Origin: Liopterus haemorrhoidalis
Taxonomy: Eukaryota > Arthropoda > Insecta > Coleoptera > Dytiscidae
DNA length: 64,000 nt
Assembly: GCA_963971575.1 (NCBI GenBank)
Contig: OZ020624.1
Coordinates: 27,354,356 to 27,418,355 of the forward strand
Reading direction: 5' to 3'
A model generated the notes under the pieces. It had not been told where the DNA came from, searched no databases, and was given only the letters and a program-made list of their open reading frames with translations. Each line of letters begins with the position of its first letter. Position 1 is the first letter of the stretch. The position numbers and the translations under genes are program-made. Below, piece after piece: positions 57,222-64,000 of the stretch.

Positions 57222-59287
57222 GCAACAACCGCAAAAGCAGAAATAACAGCAAAACAGCAAAACAGCAAAACAGCAAAACAATAAAACAGCAACAAAAGCA
57301 ATAAAAGCAACAAAAGCAACAAAAGTAACAACAGCAACAATAGCATCAACAGCAACAACATCAACAGCAACAACGACAGCAACAGCAAGAACAACAGCAA
57401 CAATAACAGCAACAGCAACAACAACAGCTCCGGTTTACTTCAGTATATTTCGAAACCTGATTAAGCAAAAGTCCTTCCATGATTTCCAACACTGCCGTAC
57501 GGTAACCAATGGCGACATAGATTATATGGACATATTATGAAAGGATTCTATCAACAGTGAAGAAAGAAGAAAAAAGAAGACTTGGAACAAGAAAAAAGTA
57601 GTTGTAAAATCTGTGATATGTTGAAAGCAAAATTTCAATATTCCGGGCAATTATGTCCAAAGTCAATAGGACCCAACACAGGGACGTAGCTCCCTGCGTT
57701 GAACTCCAACCGGGCTCTGTGATTGTTGAAACCAATCTTGAGAAATCAGAAAATAACCTATGCCGCGCATTCACAAACGAAGATAATAAGTGATATTAAT
57801 CGTCAATTGTTAAGTTCCAAAAAGTGTAGGTAATAATACCGAATTGTCCCCGAGTGAGCCGAACGATGCTGCTAGTATTCTATAACAGCTACGATATTGC
57901 CATAATAATAACTAACATTAAGTAGGATTGAAACACAAGTTTTACCTCGAATATTACAAATTGTGGACTCTGCTTGAGCAATATTTCCACTAGCAGTGCC
58001 AAGACTTCTGGTTGAATCCGCAAGTTTTTCTCTCAGATCATGAATATCTCTTTCCGCCACCCTTTGATGCATTTCTAGATCGTCCTTTTCATGTCTTAGT
58101 CTCTCTAATTCTATCATTTGTGATGCTGATTGTCTCTGTAGACTATCTTTATCAGATAAAGCTCTTTCTAACGAATCTTTTACTGTTCTTAATTCTAATT
58201 CTATGGAAGAAAGACTATCGTTTAAATTATTGGCACGAGTTTTCAAACGAGTTGTTTCCTAAAAGAAAAAAGGATTAAAATTGATTGAATTTTCCCACAT
58301 TTCCGGAATTCCTAGGCAATCTAAAGCAATCAAAAGAGTGCTCGAATGCGAATGAATTAATTTTACCTGAACAATTTCAGTTGCTTTGCATATTACAGTG
58401 TCCGGACCCATATGGATTCCTTCGCAACAATCCACACCTAATGCAACAGATAACCTCCTGACAAGATCACTGAGTGCATTTCTTGCTGCTTCTTTCTTTT
58501 GCTCTTGACTGCTACATTCAATCTCCAAATTTCTTAACTTCATCTCCAGATCTTTACACCTATCTTCATGGAACCTACAAAGAACCAGTTAATGCAATTT
58601 TTACGCGTATATTTTGAAGCAAAACCTGCTGTCTCTTTGTAAGGTTTGAAGAGTCATATCGTTTCTGCCTTGGGCAGCGAAGAGGTCTCTTTCCCGATCT
58701 TCATGGTCTTTGAGACGCTTTTTTAGGGAGTCTATTATGGCACTTTGACGAGCAGATTGTTCACGAAGATTATCTGTGTCGACTTGAAGCTCCATTACTC
58801 GATTATCTCGAGTACGAAGCGTGTTCTTCATTTCATTTATCTAGAAAAATGTCAAACAAGTCATAACAAATCTTAAAATAGTGTTGCATGCTTTTAAAAA
58901 TCATTATTCATAGTAAGCTTGCAATCCTTGAAAAGTTTGGAAATCATTGATTGGTTACAGCACTTTAATAACTTAAGAAAATAAAGTCAGTTCTACGTTA
59001 TACTTTTCGTGTTATTTTTTCGATGGGGCACTTTTTTCAAAAAGGAAAGCACTTTTTAAAGTATCGTTTTTTTCTCAGAGAGGCGCTCTTGTTTCTGGGG
59101 GCGCGGGATCTAAGGCCCTAGCCTTAGCCTTAGCTTTGGCGCACCACCAACCCGGTTCTTAATCCGGCTGTGATAATGTTGCAGTTTACCAAATACTTAT
59201 ACACACACAGGAAAATTTAAAGAAACAGATTGAAAATAGTTTTTTTTTTGTAATTTTATTATTTTGTAGCCTATATCTAGATAGCTT

Positions 59288-59319
<32 letters not shown>

Positions 59320-60860
59320 TTTATTTAGTGCTTGTACAAGTTTTCACACGTTTACAGCAGTCAAAGATCATACATAATTATTAGAAATATAAATTGAAAT
59401 ATAAATTATAAAATTACAATACAATTGCCAGATGGGTAATTAAAAGAAGAAAGGATTTTAGTATTTGCTCCAATCAATGCTGTAGTACTCATCAGTGCTG
59501 TACAGACAGTTTTCAAGAAAGACCTCTCTAAGATTTTTTCTTGAAGGTCCTGTTATTAAGATTTCTGACAGCAGAAGGCAAATAATTGAAGAAACATGCA
59601 GCCGAGTAAAGACGGTTTTTTGACTTCTCAAGTCTTATTTTAGGGAGACGAATATTGTCTTTAGAGCGGACATTATAAGAATGACTTGAGGAAACGGTGA
59701 CAAACTGGGCTGCGTTTTCTTTAAAATACACCAGGCAGATATATACAAATAGGCTGTACATTGACATTATTCTACATTTTTTTAAAAGTTCCCAGCAGTG
59801 GGTTCTGGAGGGGACATTATTCATACATCTAAGAGCTCTTTTTTGGATTATGAAAATGCGGTTGATCGATGAGCTTACTCCCCAATGGACTATGCCGTAA
59901 GACAAACGAGACTGGAAAGCGGCAAAATAAAAAATACGTAAAGTCTCGAAAGAGACCGAAGTTTTGAGCCTGACAAAAGCGAAGATAGATTTCTTCAGGG
60001 AAATGGCCAAATTGCTGATGTGGTGGTGCCAACTGAGTTGACCGTCTATATATATTCCTAGGAATTTAATAGGATCACCGTACTCAAAGACTTCGTCGGA
60101 GTTGCGGTTTAGGGAAAAGATAATTTGCTGGGTCTTGCTGGCATTAAGAGTTAATTTGTTTGTGGTAAACCAGAATGTTCTACTAAATAGTAGGGAAAGA
60201 TTGTATCGACGCCAAGGAAAACAAAATGCATCATTTAATTTTGCTACTACTGTATCTTTTGGTGGAGCTTCAATTATGGTGTGGGGTGGTATATGTGTAG
60301 GAGCTCGCACAGAGTTAGTGCTGATTGATGGCGAAGCATTAACTGCAGACAGGTACATCAGAGATATTCTTCAAGACCATGTTGTACTTTTTGCCCCATA
60401 TATCGGAGAAAATTCCACCCTAATGTAAGATAATGCGCGCCCACACGTCGCCCACTGTGTTACAGACTTTTTAAATCAAGTATTTAGTGGGTATAACAAC
60501 AATTGGTTGGGCAGCGTGCTCCCCTGACCCCAACCCGATTGAACATTATTCCAAACAACATCGTACTAGAATATTACCTGAGAGATATCAACAATATGTG
60601 CTCTACAGGGAAAATAATTAGATTTTTATGTCTGTTCCTTTAAATTTGCCGGGTGTATGTAAAAAATAGGACATATTTTGATCTTGAAGATTAATAGTCA
60701 GTTTTTAGCGTATTGTGTTCAAAATAACCCTATTACACGAAAAGGCAGATTTTAATACTTTACTTACTTCTGCTGTTAGTCGTTCTTTTTTGTACTGCAA
60801 AGCAGCGACTTCGCTGCGTAACGCTGTCGTCATGTCGTGGGCTGATTCGCTATCTTCCAT
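49852..60860 (-). CDS. CCDC170: CCDC170-like coiled-coil protein, ten exons, 720 aa
   Basis: Joined minus-strand exons: 60860-60768, 58840-58626, 58574-58367, 58258-57946, 56846-56674, 56449-56249, 55819-55676, 53279-53007, 51437-51124, 50080-49852. Every intron is GT-AG, and the phases chain without a stop to 2163 nt, 720 codons plus stop. Human CCDC170 is about 715 residues as I recall it. The match rests on conserved blocks in the same order: ELGVDLHTESLLVRAEQLARLES, LHLDLLRRKL, VERLQIQL and IPDYELISRLQKLV. The protein is almost all heptad-type coiled coil, with an acidic, Pro-rich C-terminus. In vertebrates CCDC170 is a Golgi-associated, microtubule-linked protein; a similar role here is inference. 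The start Met follows an acceptor (TTTGTTTAG) with an in-frame stop, so it is either the initiator in a second exon, or more N-terminal coding sequence lies upstream. No promoter was found. Confidence 0.9.
50285..50404 (+). pseudogene. RT fragment in CCDC170 last intron
   Basis: The frame reads KNYLENRKQIVICDSVISKE then YGVPQGCILGPLLFIIL and a stop: the RT region from the palm helix to the block before the active site. Opposite orientation to the host gene. Confidence 0.75.
50680..51077 (-). pseudogene. mariner-type transposase N-terminus in CCDC170 last intron
   Basis: On minus from 50929: MAAGMDVRLKQRALIEFLTA then, after a 1-nt frameshift, PIDTHRRLSAVYSAACVDVS and TVRRWV with HDRARSGTQ. 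This is the helix-turn-helix part of a mariner-type transposase common in insects. The outer end GAGGGCATATTGAAAAC starts at 51073, next to TA. It runs in the same direction as the host gene; the catalytic part is missing. Confidence 0.75.
51124..51437 (-). CDS. CCDC170: CCDC170 exon 9
   Basis: Starts ITALERGRKVEELQKRL and ends IPIPDYELIS plus a split Arg codon, phase 2, donor GTAAAA. The terminal motif PDYELI is shared with vertebrate CCDC170 (PDYEII). Confidence 0.92.
51600..51672 (-). other. tRNA-like segment J1
   Basis: On minus: TCCTGGTCTAATGGTTTGCT (A-box TGGTCTAATGG) then, 27 bases later, GGGTTCGCTCTCGG (B-box-like), then an A/T-rich stretch ending in T runs. Confidence 0.55.
51929..52009 (-). 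other. tRNA-like segment J2
   Basis: On minus: TCATGGTCTAACGGTTAGCA (A box TGGTCTAACGG) then, 31 bases later, GGATTCGCTCCAGG (B box). A-to-B spacing is that of a normal tRNA, and the T stem (CTAGG with CCAGG) pairs at four of five positions. The middle differs completely from J1. Best tRNA-like case here, though the acceptor stem does not close. Confidence 0.55.
52481..52986. mobile_element. TTAA-flanked MITE, 506 bp, near exon 8 donor
   Basis: AGTCCGTTCTACATTATACT and its inverse AATGTAGAACGGAC, flanked by TTAA on both sides, as for piggyBac-type insertions. A further end (AAGTCAGTTCTACGTTATAC) is at 58982-59003. The right TTAA ends 16 bp before the splice donor edge of exon 8. Confidence 0.75.
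53007..53279 (-). CDS. CCDC170: CCDC170 exon 8
   Basis: 91 codons, phase 0 at both ends. Acceptor GCTTGCAG, donor GTAACA (non-consensus at +4). It encodes LHLDLLRRKLALQEDSAKV and NLRVKKLLKQVERLQIQL, matching vertebrate CCDC170 closely. A MITE ends 16 bp from the exon's 3' edge, just past the donor. Confidence 0.93.
53431..53853 (+). other. unexplained 140-codon open frame in an intron
   Basis: The frame has no known motif, lies antisense to the host gene within an intron, and has an unusually CpG-containing second half (53640-53840: GACGTCAT, GAACACGGAGCGAGC). Possibly part of the Harbinger-type element that follows, but not recognised. Confidence 0.2.
53940..54225 (+). pseudogene. Harbinger (HARBI1-like) transposase fragment
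   Basis: The frame FKSHFRGSSTVFENIFGKLL then GGNPETKLEKQLVIALCYLA fits the region F..HFRMS..TFE.LL......PE.QLLIALWYLA at the N-terminal part of Harbinger/HARBI1 nucleases. The catalytic DDE segment is not found. Lies in the intron between exons 7 and 8. Confidence 0.6.
54525..54680. mobile_element. foldback MITE of ~155 bp
   Basis: TTTCACCATCGTTGAATAAA...GTTGACAATATCGCATC pairs with GATGCGATATTGTCAAC...TTTATTCAACGATGGTGAAA. Arms are about 55-60 bp and the spacer is about 45 bp. Confidence 0.75.
55262..55480 (-). repeat. old HINE 3'-end fragment
   Basis: GAAGTGTGAATTTTTATACG then TTTCAGGATTTCGTAGGTA matches the hairpin end and subterminal repeat with several changes. TATGTGCTAAGGGTTTGC at 55463 recalls the internal CGTACTAAGGGCTTTC block. 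Confidence 0.5.
55676..55819 (-). CDS. CCDC170: CCDC170 exon 7 (most conserved block)
   Basis: 48 codons, phase 0 at both ends, with acceptor TTTCAG and donor GTAAGT. It encodes FMTFLERLARALNMDEIS followed by ELGVDLHTESLLVRAEQL. This block is close to the vertebrate ELGFDMRLDVVLARTEQL segment and is the strongest single piece of evidence for the gene name. Confidence 0.93.
55960..56190 (+). pseudogene. mariner relic C-terminus, copy 2
   Basis: GLIGKQFNSDNAVKTGLPGI-type reading with FQEFIDSRPPGFYTTGLNNL, then LP and CIDNMGAYLEE across frame changes. DNA matches 35065-35300 closely, including the UTR ATTTCATCCTTGACGACCT. Lies in the intron between exons 6 and 7. Confidence 0.75.
56249..56449 (-). 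CDS. CCDC170: CCDC170 exon 6
   Basis: 67 codons, phase 0 at both ends, with acceptor TTTTTAG and donor GTAAGA. It encodes QLDMLREKLSMEG through GLKRDKTT. The block MEAELNGCEISREGL matches the vertebrate LEAELVSGGVLRDNL region. Confidence 0.9.
56674..56846 (-). CDS. CCDC170: CCDC170 exon 5
   Basis: Acceptor ATATAG, then DELKIREDKQSR through LLDNKEKSD, ending at GTAAGA. The block IKERIREILL corresponds to ILEKIREMDS of the vertebrate protein. A long CAA/CAG tract begins about 30 bp upstream of the acceptor. Confidence 0.88.
56878..57425. repeat. (CAA/CAG)n compound microsatellite, ~550 bp
   Basis: Nearly uninterrupted CAA, CAG and related trinucleotides (AACAGC predominating). It is open in several frames, giving spurious poly-Leu, poly-Cys, poly-Asn/Ser and poly-Gln proteins. 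On the sense strand of CCDC170 it is TTG/CTG and lies 30 bp upstream of the exon 5 acceptor. Confidence 0.9.
57430..57865. other. intron sequence without recognised feature
   Basis: Moderate-complexity intron sequence between the microsatellite and exon 4; no element ends identified. Confidence 0.4.
57946..58258 (-). CDS. CCDC170: CCDC170 exon 4
   Basis: Long charged coiled coil from ETTRLKTRANN to STICNIR, ending in phase 1 at GTAAAA. The acceptor is CTTTTAG. It has strong heptad periodicity and no other domain. Confidence 0.88.
58367..58574 (-). CDS. CCDC170: CCDC170 exon 3
   Basis: Separated from exon 2 by an intron of only 51 bp. It completes the split Arg codon, encodes FHEDRCKDLEMKLRNLEIEC and a Cys-containing stretch GVDCCEGIHMGP, and ends in phase 0 at GTAAAA. 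Confidence 0.88.
58626..58840 (-). CDS. CCDC170: CCDC170 exon 2
   Basis: Starts after a CTAG acceptor with INEMKNTLRTRD and ends in phase 2 at a weak donor, GTTTTG. Coiled coil. The block EQSARQSAIIDSLKKRLKD resembles the vertebrate block around SSLLTSLRDRVQELEE. Confidence 0.88.
59288..60175 (-). pseudogene. non-LTR retrotransposon 3' end in CCDC170 intron 1
   Basis: The frame from 60175 reads FWFTTNKLTLNASKTQQIIF, IKFLGIYIDGQLSWHHHISN, FQSRLSYGIVHWGVSSSIN, IIQKRALRCMNN, NVRSKDNIRLPKIR and FFNYLPSAVRNL (stop at 59528). This is the part after the RT active site of a Jockey-type LINE, with no frame break over 215 codons. A UTR of about 200 bp and an (ATT)n tail (about 59288-59322) follow. It is 5'-truncated and in the same orientation as the host gene. 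Confidence 0.88.
60176..60600 (+). pseudogene. Tc1-type transposase fragment in CCDC170 intron 1
   Basis: RERLYRRQGKQNASFNFATT, SFGGASIMVWGGICVGARTE, LTADRYIRDILQDHVV, then (after a stop) DNARPHVAHCVTDFL. This is the second half of the Tc1 DDE core, with the second Asp in DNARPHV. The third acidic residue region is degraded (SPDPNPIEH readable only across frames). It joins the LINE directly at 60175/60176. Confidence 0.8.
60768..60860 (-). CDS. CCDC170: CCDC170 exon 1 (first coding exon found)
   Basis: 31 codons beginning MEDSESAHDM and ending RLTAE before a GTAAGT donor, phase 0. The acceptor-like TTTGTTTAG directly before the ATG suggests an untranslated exon further upstream. The reading frame just before the ATG is closed by that TAG. 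Confidence 0.82.
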
Positions 60861-60974
60861 CTAAACAAAAAATTAAATCTTAAATAAGACAATCAGGGTC
60901 AGCATAAAACCGATTGACGGATTGGGTCCAATTGGAACTCGGTCCTATTCAAGGACCCTTTCAGCTTTTTTTTT

Positions 60975-62012
60975 CAGGGTTTCTAAAAACTTTACTTCAT
61001 CATTCAAGTGTCTGTCTGTCTGTTATAATTCTGTCCAAATGTTCAGTCATCCCAAGAAAACTTAACGATTTTTCGAACAAAAAATTTTTTCAAATTTGGA
61101 TTGCAGTATCAAATTGAAATGCTGAATGTTTAGATTTGTACGAAAAGTAATTTAAAAAAAAAAAATTATTAGAAAAAGAATTGTCCCACAGTTTGTAGCC
61201 TAAAGGGGTTGATCTAAAAATCTGAAAAGCACAAAGTAATGCACAAAAATGAGAATCAGAATAGTATATTAGGCATATTTGATGAGATTCTTTTTCTGAA
61301 AAATATCGTTTTTTTTGACACATGGATAAATTAATTATTTTAAAAAAGTATTGTGTGGTTTTATTTGGAAATGGGCAGGCCATCTAATTTTTGGAGTACC
61401 CTAAAAGGTGTTGATCAAAACTCTAAAAAAGATTCAGAGCAATGCATATTGATGTGAACCGAAATAATACAAAACAAACAGATTTTTTGTTTAGATTATT
61501 TTTTGAAAAATTTCTAACTTGATTAATTTCACAAATATCTAGTTTTATTTTCAAACAGAAAACGCACACACAATATTTCACTTTATTTTTCAATTTTATC
61601 TGAAACCCGCAATATTTTAATCAGCAGACAAATGATTTTTAGAAATTGTTTTTGAAGCAACTATACCAAAACAACAACAAAAAATTGTTCTAGGCCAGTT
61701 GTATTCAACCTGTATTGCGCGGAACCCTGGGGTTCCGTGGAACGTTTTCAGGGGTTCCGCAAATATTTTTATATTGTAGCATCTAAATTATTACTTTAAA
61801 ACGTTTGAACTTAAAATTAAAAAAGACAGCCTATTGTGGCTTTTTGCCTTGGGTTCCAAAGAACTAGCAATTAAACTGTAGGGTTCTGGAGACGTAAAAA
61901 GGTTGAAGACCACTGTTCTAGACATTCAACACTCGTGCCTTTTGTTGACAGTCTTCATACCTACGAAACCGTGAAGAGTGGAAAAAATCACACTTCACAT
62001 CATATTTTTTAT
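60975..62012 (+). mobile_element. highly diverged HINE copy L with nested hAT MITE
   Basis: (GTCT)n at 61011-61024, an ancient form of internal blocks (GTCCCACAGTTTGTAGCC against GTCCCACACCCTGTAGCC; ATGTGAACCGAAATAATAC), and the end ACCTACGAAACCGTGAAGAG with CACACTTCACATCA (61961-62004). Age is shown by many changes. Confidence 0.65.
61696..61915. mobile_element. hAT MITE, 220 bp, 8-bp TSD TTCTAGRC
   Basis: Ends CAGTTGTATTCAACCT and AGGTTGAAGACCACTG, 12 of 16 matching. Flanks TTCTAGGC (61688-61695) and TTCTAGAC (61916-61923) match at seven of eight positions. The terminal pattern CAGNGGTCTTCAACC is the usual one for animal hAT elements, as at 7156. Contains inverted GGTTCCGTGGAAC motifs. Confidence 0.85.
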
Positions 62013-62019
62013 TCAGAAA

Positions 62020-62850
62020 TCTTTGTTAAGAAGGACTTGGAGCTTGTTCGACTGAACCCCTTCGAAATTCTTGAATAATACGAACAAAGTAAGAAATTTT
62101 AGAGTGTATATGATGCAGTTGAGTTATAGAAAATCTAATATTAAAAATACGTACTGAGTTTGAAGCAAAAATTCATAAAAATTAATGGAAACGAAAAATT
62201 AAAAGTCGGAAGTATAATTTTCGGGATTCTAATGCTATTTTGCTCTATTTTCACGTGCTTCTAGGCTTATTCTTAGCTTGGACACCAGTAAAATAAATTA
62301 ACAAAGAACTAGCAATACATTTACAAGTATTAGACTAAAATCAACAATAACAAATTTGTTTAAAAATGCATCACATATAGATGTCTTTACCCATTATAAA
62401 CACAATCATTTTCGATCACTCCATTTCACAAACTGATACAAAATCATTCGTGATTCGTGTGTGCATGTTATAAACTGAATTCCTTTATATCTGAACAATG
62501 TCGTGCTAATAGCTCTTTGAAGGGAACTACGTAAGGGCATAGTCTAATCAATTTATCGTGGGATGAAATTGCATGGTACGAAAAAGGGAAAACAGCAAAC
62601 ATTGGAAATACATATTTGGGTTAATAAGGGGGTGGGGGTGACATCATTTTAATGTAGCGAAATGTTTTAAACAAAGAATTTAGGTTCGGGGTATGCTACC
62701 ATAATTTACAAAATTGTAGCAATTTCTCTGTAAAATTTCTTCTGCTTTTGCTTATGTATATTTTTATACACAACGTAATTTTTTACAGTTCATTGCAGCA
62801 GCATGATAATCATCATCATGGATAGAATTCGTCACAGAACAACTAAAAAA
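62020..62850. other. no recognisable feature
   Basis: AT-rich, only short frames. A G-rich run (GGGGGTGGGGGTG) lies at 62629-62641. Confidence 0.45.
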
Positions 62851-64000
62851 TTTATATGAAGTGTGAATTTTCCCACATTGCAGGGCTTCGCAGGTATATA
62901 ATAGGTGAAGGCATGCCGCCTTCACCTGAAGGCATGCTTCACCGGAAGGCAAGAAGGCATGCATGAAGGTGAAGGCATGCTGGTGTGAAGGACAAATTTT
63001 GCTTTGTAGTAATCACGGCAAAATGAACGATATTTTTAAAATAATTTATCGTTTGTTAATCTAAGAGCTTTGAAAACAAATTTTATGTTAAAATTACCAA
63101 GCTAACCATTAGACCAGGATACGCCTTCTAGTATAGTGTTACGAGGGATGTTTCCAAAGTTCTGGGAATTTAGCTATAATTTTTATTATTTTGTTAATTT
63201 TCGTCAATATTACAATGTAGTTTTTCAACATAATCTCCATTTAACTGAATACATTTATCCCAACGATAAACTAACTTTTTTACAGCTCTTGAAATTGACG
63301 ACAAGTATCAGACCTATTGAGTTTCTGTTTTGGTCCCAACAACCTTGGCACCCAGCGCGGCGAAACCTTGCTAACGCCCAAACAATCATCCAAGATGTCA
63401 TGAACTTGTCGTGTACCTATCCCTAGGCGCACACTAATTTTACGAATAGTCATTCGCCTGTCCTCTTTCAGTAGGTCTTCGACGGCAGTAATGTTTCTTT
63501 CATTTACCGACGTGCTTGGGCGCCCACTGCGTGGATCGTCTTCTAGTGATGTTCTACCGGTTTAAAACGATCGGTCCACCGATAAACAGTACTTTTGGAT
63601 TCTGCAGACTCACCAAATACTCCTTGCAGACCCTGAATAATTTCTAATGTTTTCACACCTTCTTTCCACAAAAAGAAAATTATTGCTCTTTGAGATTTTG
63701 CTGCGTCTTCCATGGTTACAAAAACAGTGCTATGAAAATGCGTCTATATCAGTCGAACACATAAATCAGACTGAACAATATTGCACTAGATAGTTGCATA
63801 AACATGTCAAGACTTGTCTGGCACCAATAACATTGCTTATAAGTTCTGCGTAATTAAATTATAGCACAATTCCCAGAATTTAGGAAACATCCGTCGCACA
63901 TAACTATAACTTTTGTACATCGTCAACAAGAAAAACACAAAAAAACGCGTTATTTTCCGAAAACATAATCTAACCAAATTTCCTGTTGTACTATTCCGGT
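62850..64000 (-). mobile_element. HINE copy K (5' part beyond window), split by a mariner
   Basis: The hairpin end GTGTGAATTTTCCCACA (62863-62879), inverted subterminal repeat and AGTAATCACGGCAAAATGAA block lead to a tRNA-like start (63100-63125). The mariner at 63142-63896 interrupts it, and the family resumes at 63901 (AACTATAACTTTTGTACATC, TTCCGAAAACATAATC). A local GAAGGCATGC repeat (62907-62975) is specific to this copy. Confidence 0.85.
63142..63896 (-). mobile_element. internally deleted mariner, second copy
   Basis: Ends CGAGGGATGTTTCC and GGAAACATCCGTCG (one mutation), TA on one side and CA on the other. The transposase on minus starts MEDAAKSQRAIIFFLWKEGV (63712). It encodes the HTH region (GVFGESAESKSTVYRWTDRF, DDPRSGRPSTSVNERNITAV, LGIGTRQVHDILDD) and PRLLGPKQKLN, then a deletion junction. 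A residual C-terminus (YRWDKCIQLNGDYVEK) follows near 63270-63220. No catalytic Asp remains. Confidence 0.87.

Noticed and set aside
56650..57424. Poly-Leu, poly-Cys, poly-Ala/Val, poly-Asn and poly-Gln frames of 90-208 residues
   Set aside because: All arise from the CAA/CAG tract read in different frames. Only the last 57 codons of the 56650-57276 minus frame belong to CCDC170 exon 5.
59528..60358. A single 276-residue host protein on minus
   Set aside because: The first 61 codons are antisense of a Tc1 transposase fragment and the rest is a LINE RT tail.

Overview
The window is AT-rich eukaryotic DNA, most likely from an insect with a large, repeat-loaded genome. Hemiptera is a guess from the mix of repeats; no gene here fixes the order. 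It has no bacterial features, no rRNA gene, no convincing functional tRNA and no CRISPR. I recognise one host gene. Nearly everything else is transposable-element (TE) debris, often nested.

Host gene (49.85-60.86 kb, minus strand). Ten exons with GT-AG borders and compatible phases join into one 720-residue coiled-coil protein. It matches vertebrate CCDC170 along its length, best in the last third. Its introns hold a reverse-transcriptase (RT) 3' end, Tc1, Harbinger and mariner fragments, a (CAA/CAG)n tract of about 550 bp, a TTAA-flanked MITE 16 bp from a splice donor, and a Helentron-like element. A 54-codon frame with one membrane helix starts 13 bp after the stop codon.

Repeat landscape. 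(1) The dominant family is about 0.95-1.05 kb: a subterminal repeat AGGGTTTTGTAGGTAT, a (GTCT)n microsatellite, a middle region, the inverted partner of the subterminal repeat, and a terminal hairpin GTGTGAATATTCACAC. This is the layout of non-autonomous Helentrons (DINE/HINE). At least a dozen whole or partial copies occur (0-2.9, 5.1-6.0, 10.25, 22.0-22.7, 36.4-36.9, 37.9-38.4, 40.0-40.9, 51.5-52.4, 55.3, 61-62 and 62.85-64 kb). The best copies carry, at one fixed place and in one orientation, a different tRNA-like segment with A-box and B-box motifs. (2) Several hAT-like MITEs with clear 8-bp target duplications carry the same minisatellite unit of about 40 bp, which also forms an ordered array at 38.44-38.90 kb. 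(3) Tc1/mariner transposase relics lie at 4.4, 8.0-9.1, 16.9-18.25, 22.1, 24, 27.7, 33.5, 34.2, 34.6, 47.3, 50.7, 56.0, 60.2 and 63.1 kb. (4) Non-LTR retrotransposon fragments lie at 4.8, 18.3, 20.6, 22.3, 26.4-27.1, 37.1, 43.8, 45.2-46.1, 50.3 and 59.3-60.2 kb. (5) Two long foldback elements lie at 15.4-16.2 and 48.4-49.0 kb. (6) A repeat built of units of about 175 bp occurs at 10.8-12.0 and 31.0-32.5 kb, and other satellites at 13.2, 20.0 and 29.1 kb.

The left 49 kb has no host gene I can support. Many reported open frames there are translations of GACA/GTCT runs, other simple repeats or antisense of transposon genes. All coordinates come from reading by eye; element ends may be off by a few bases where no target duplication fixes them.
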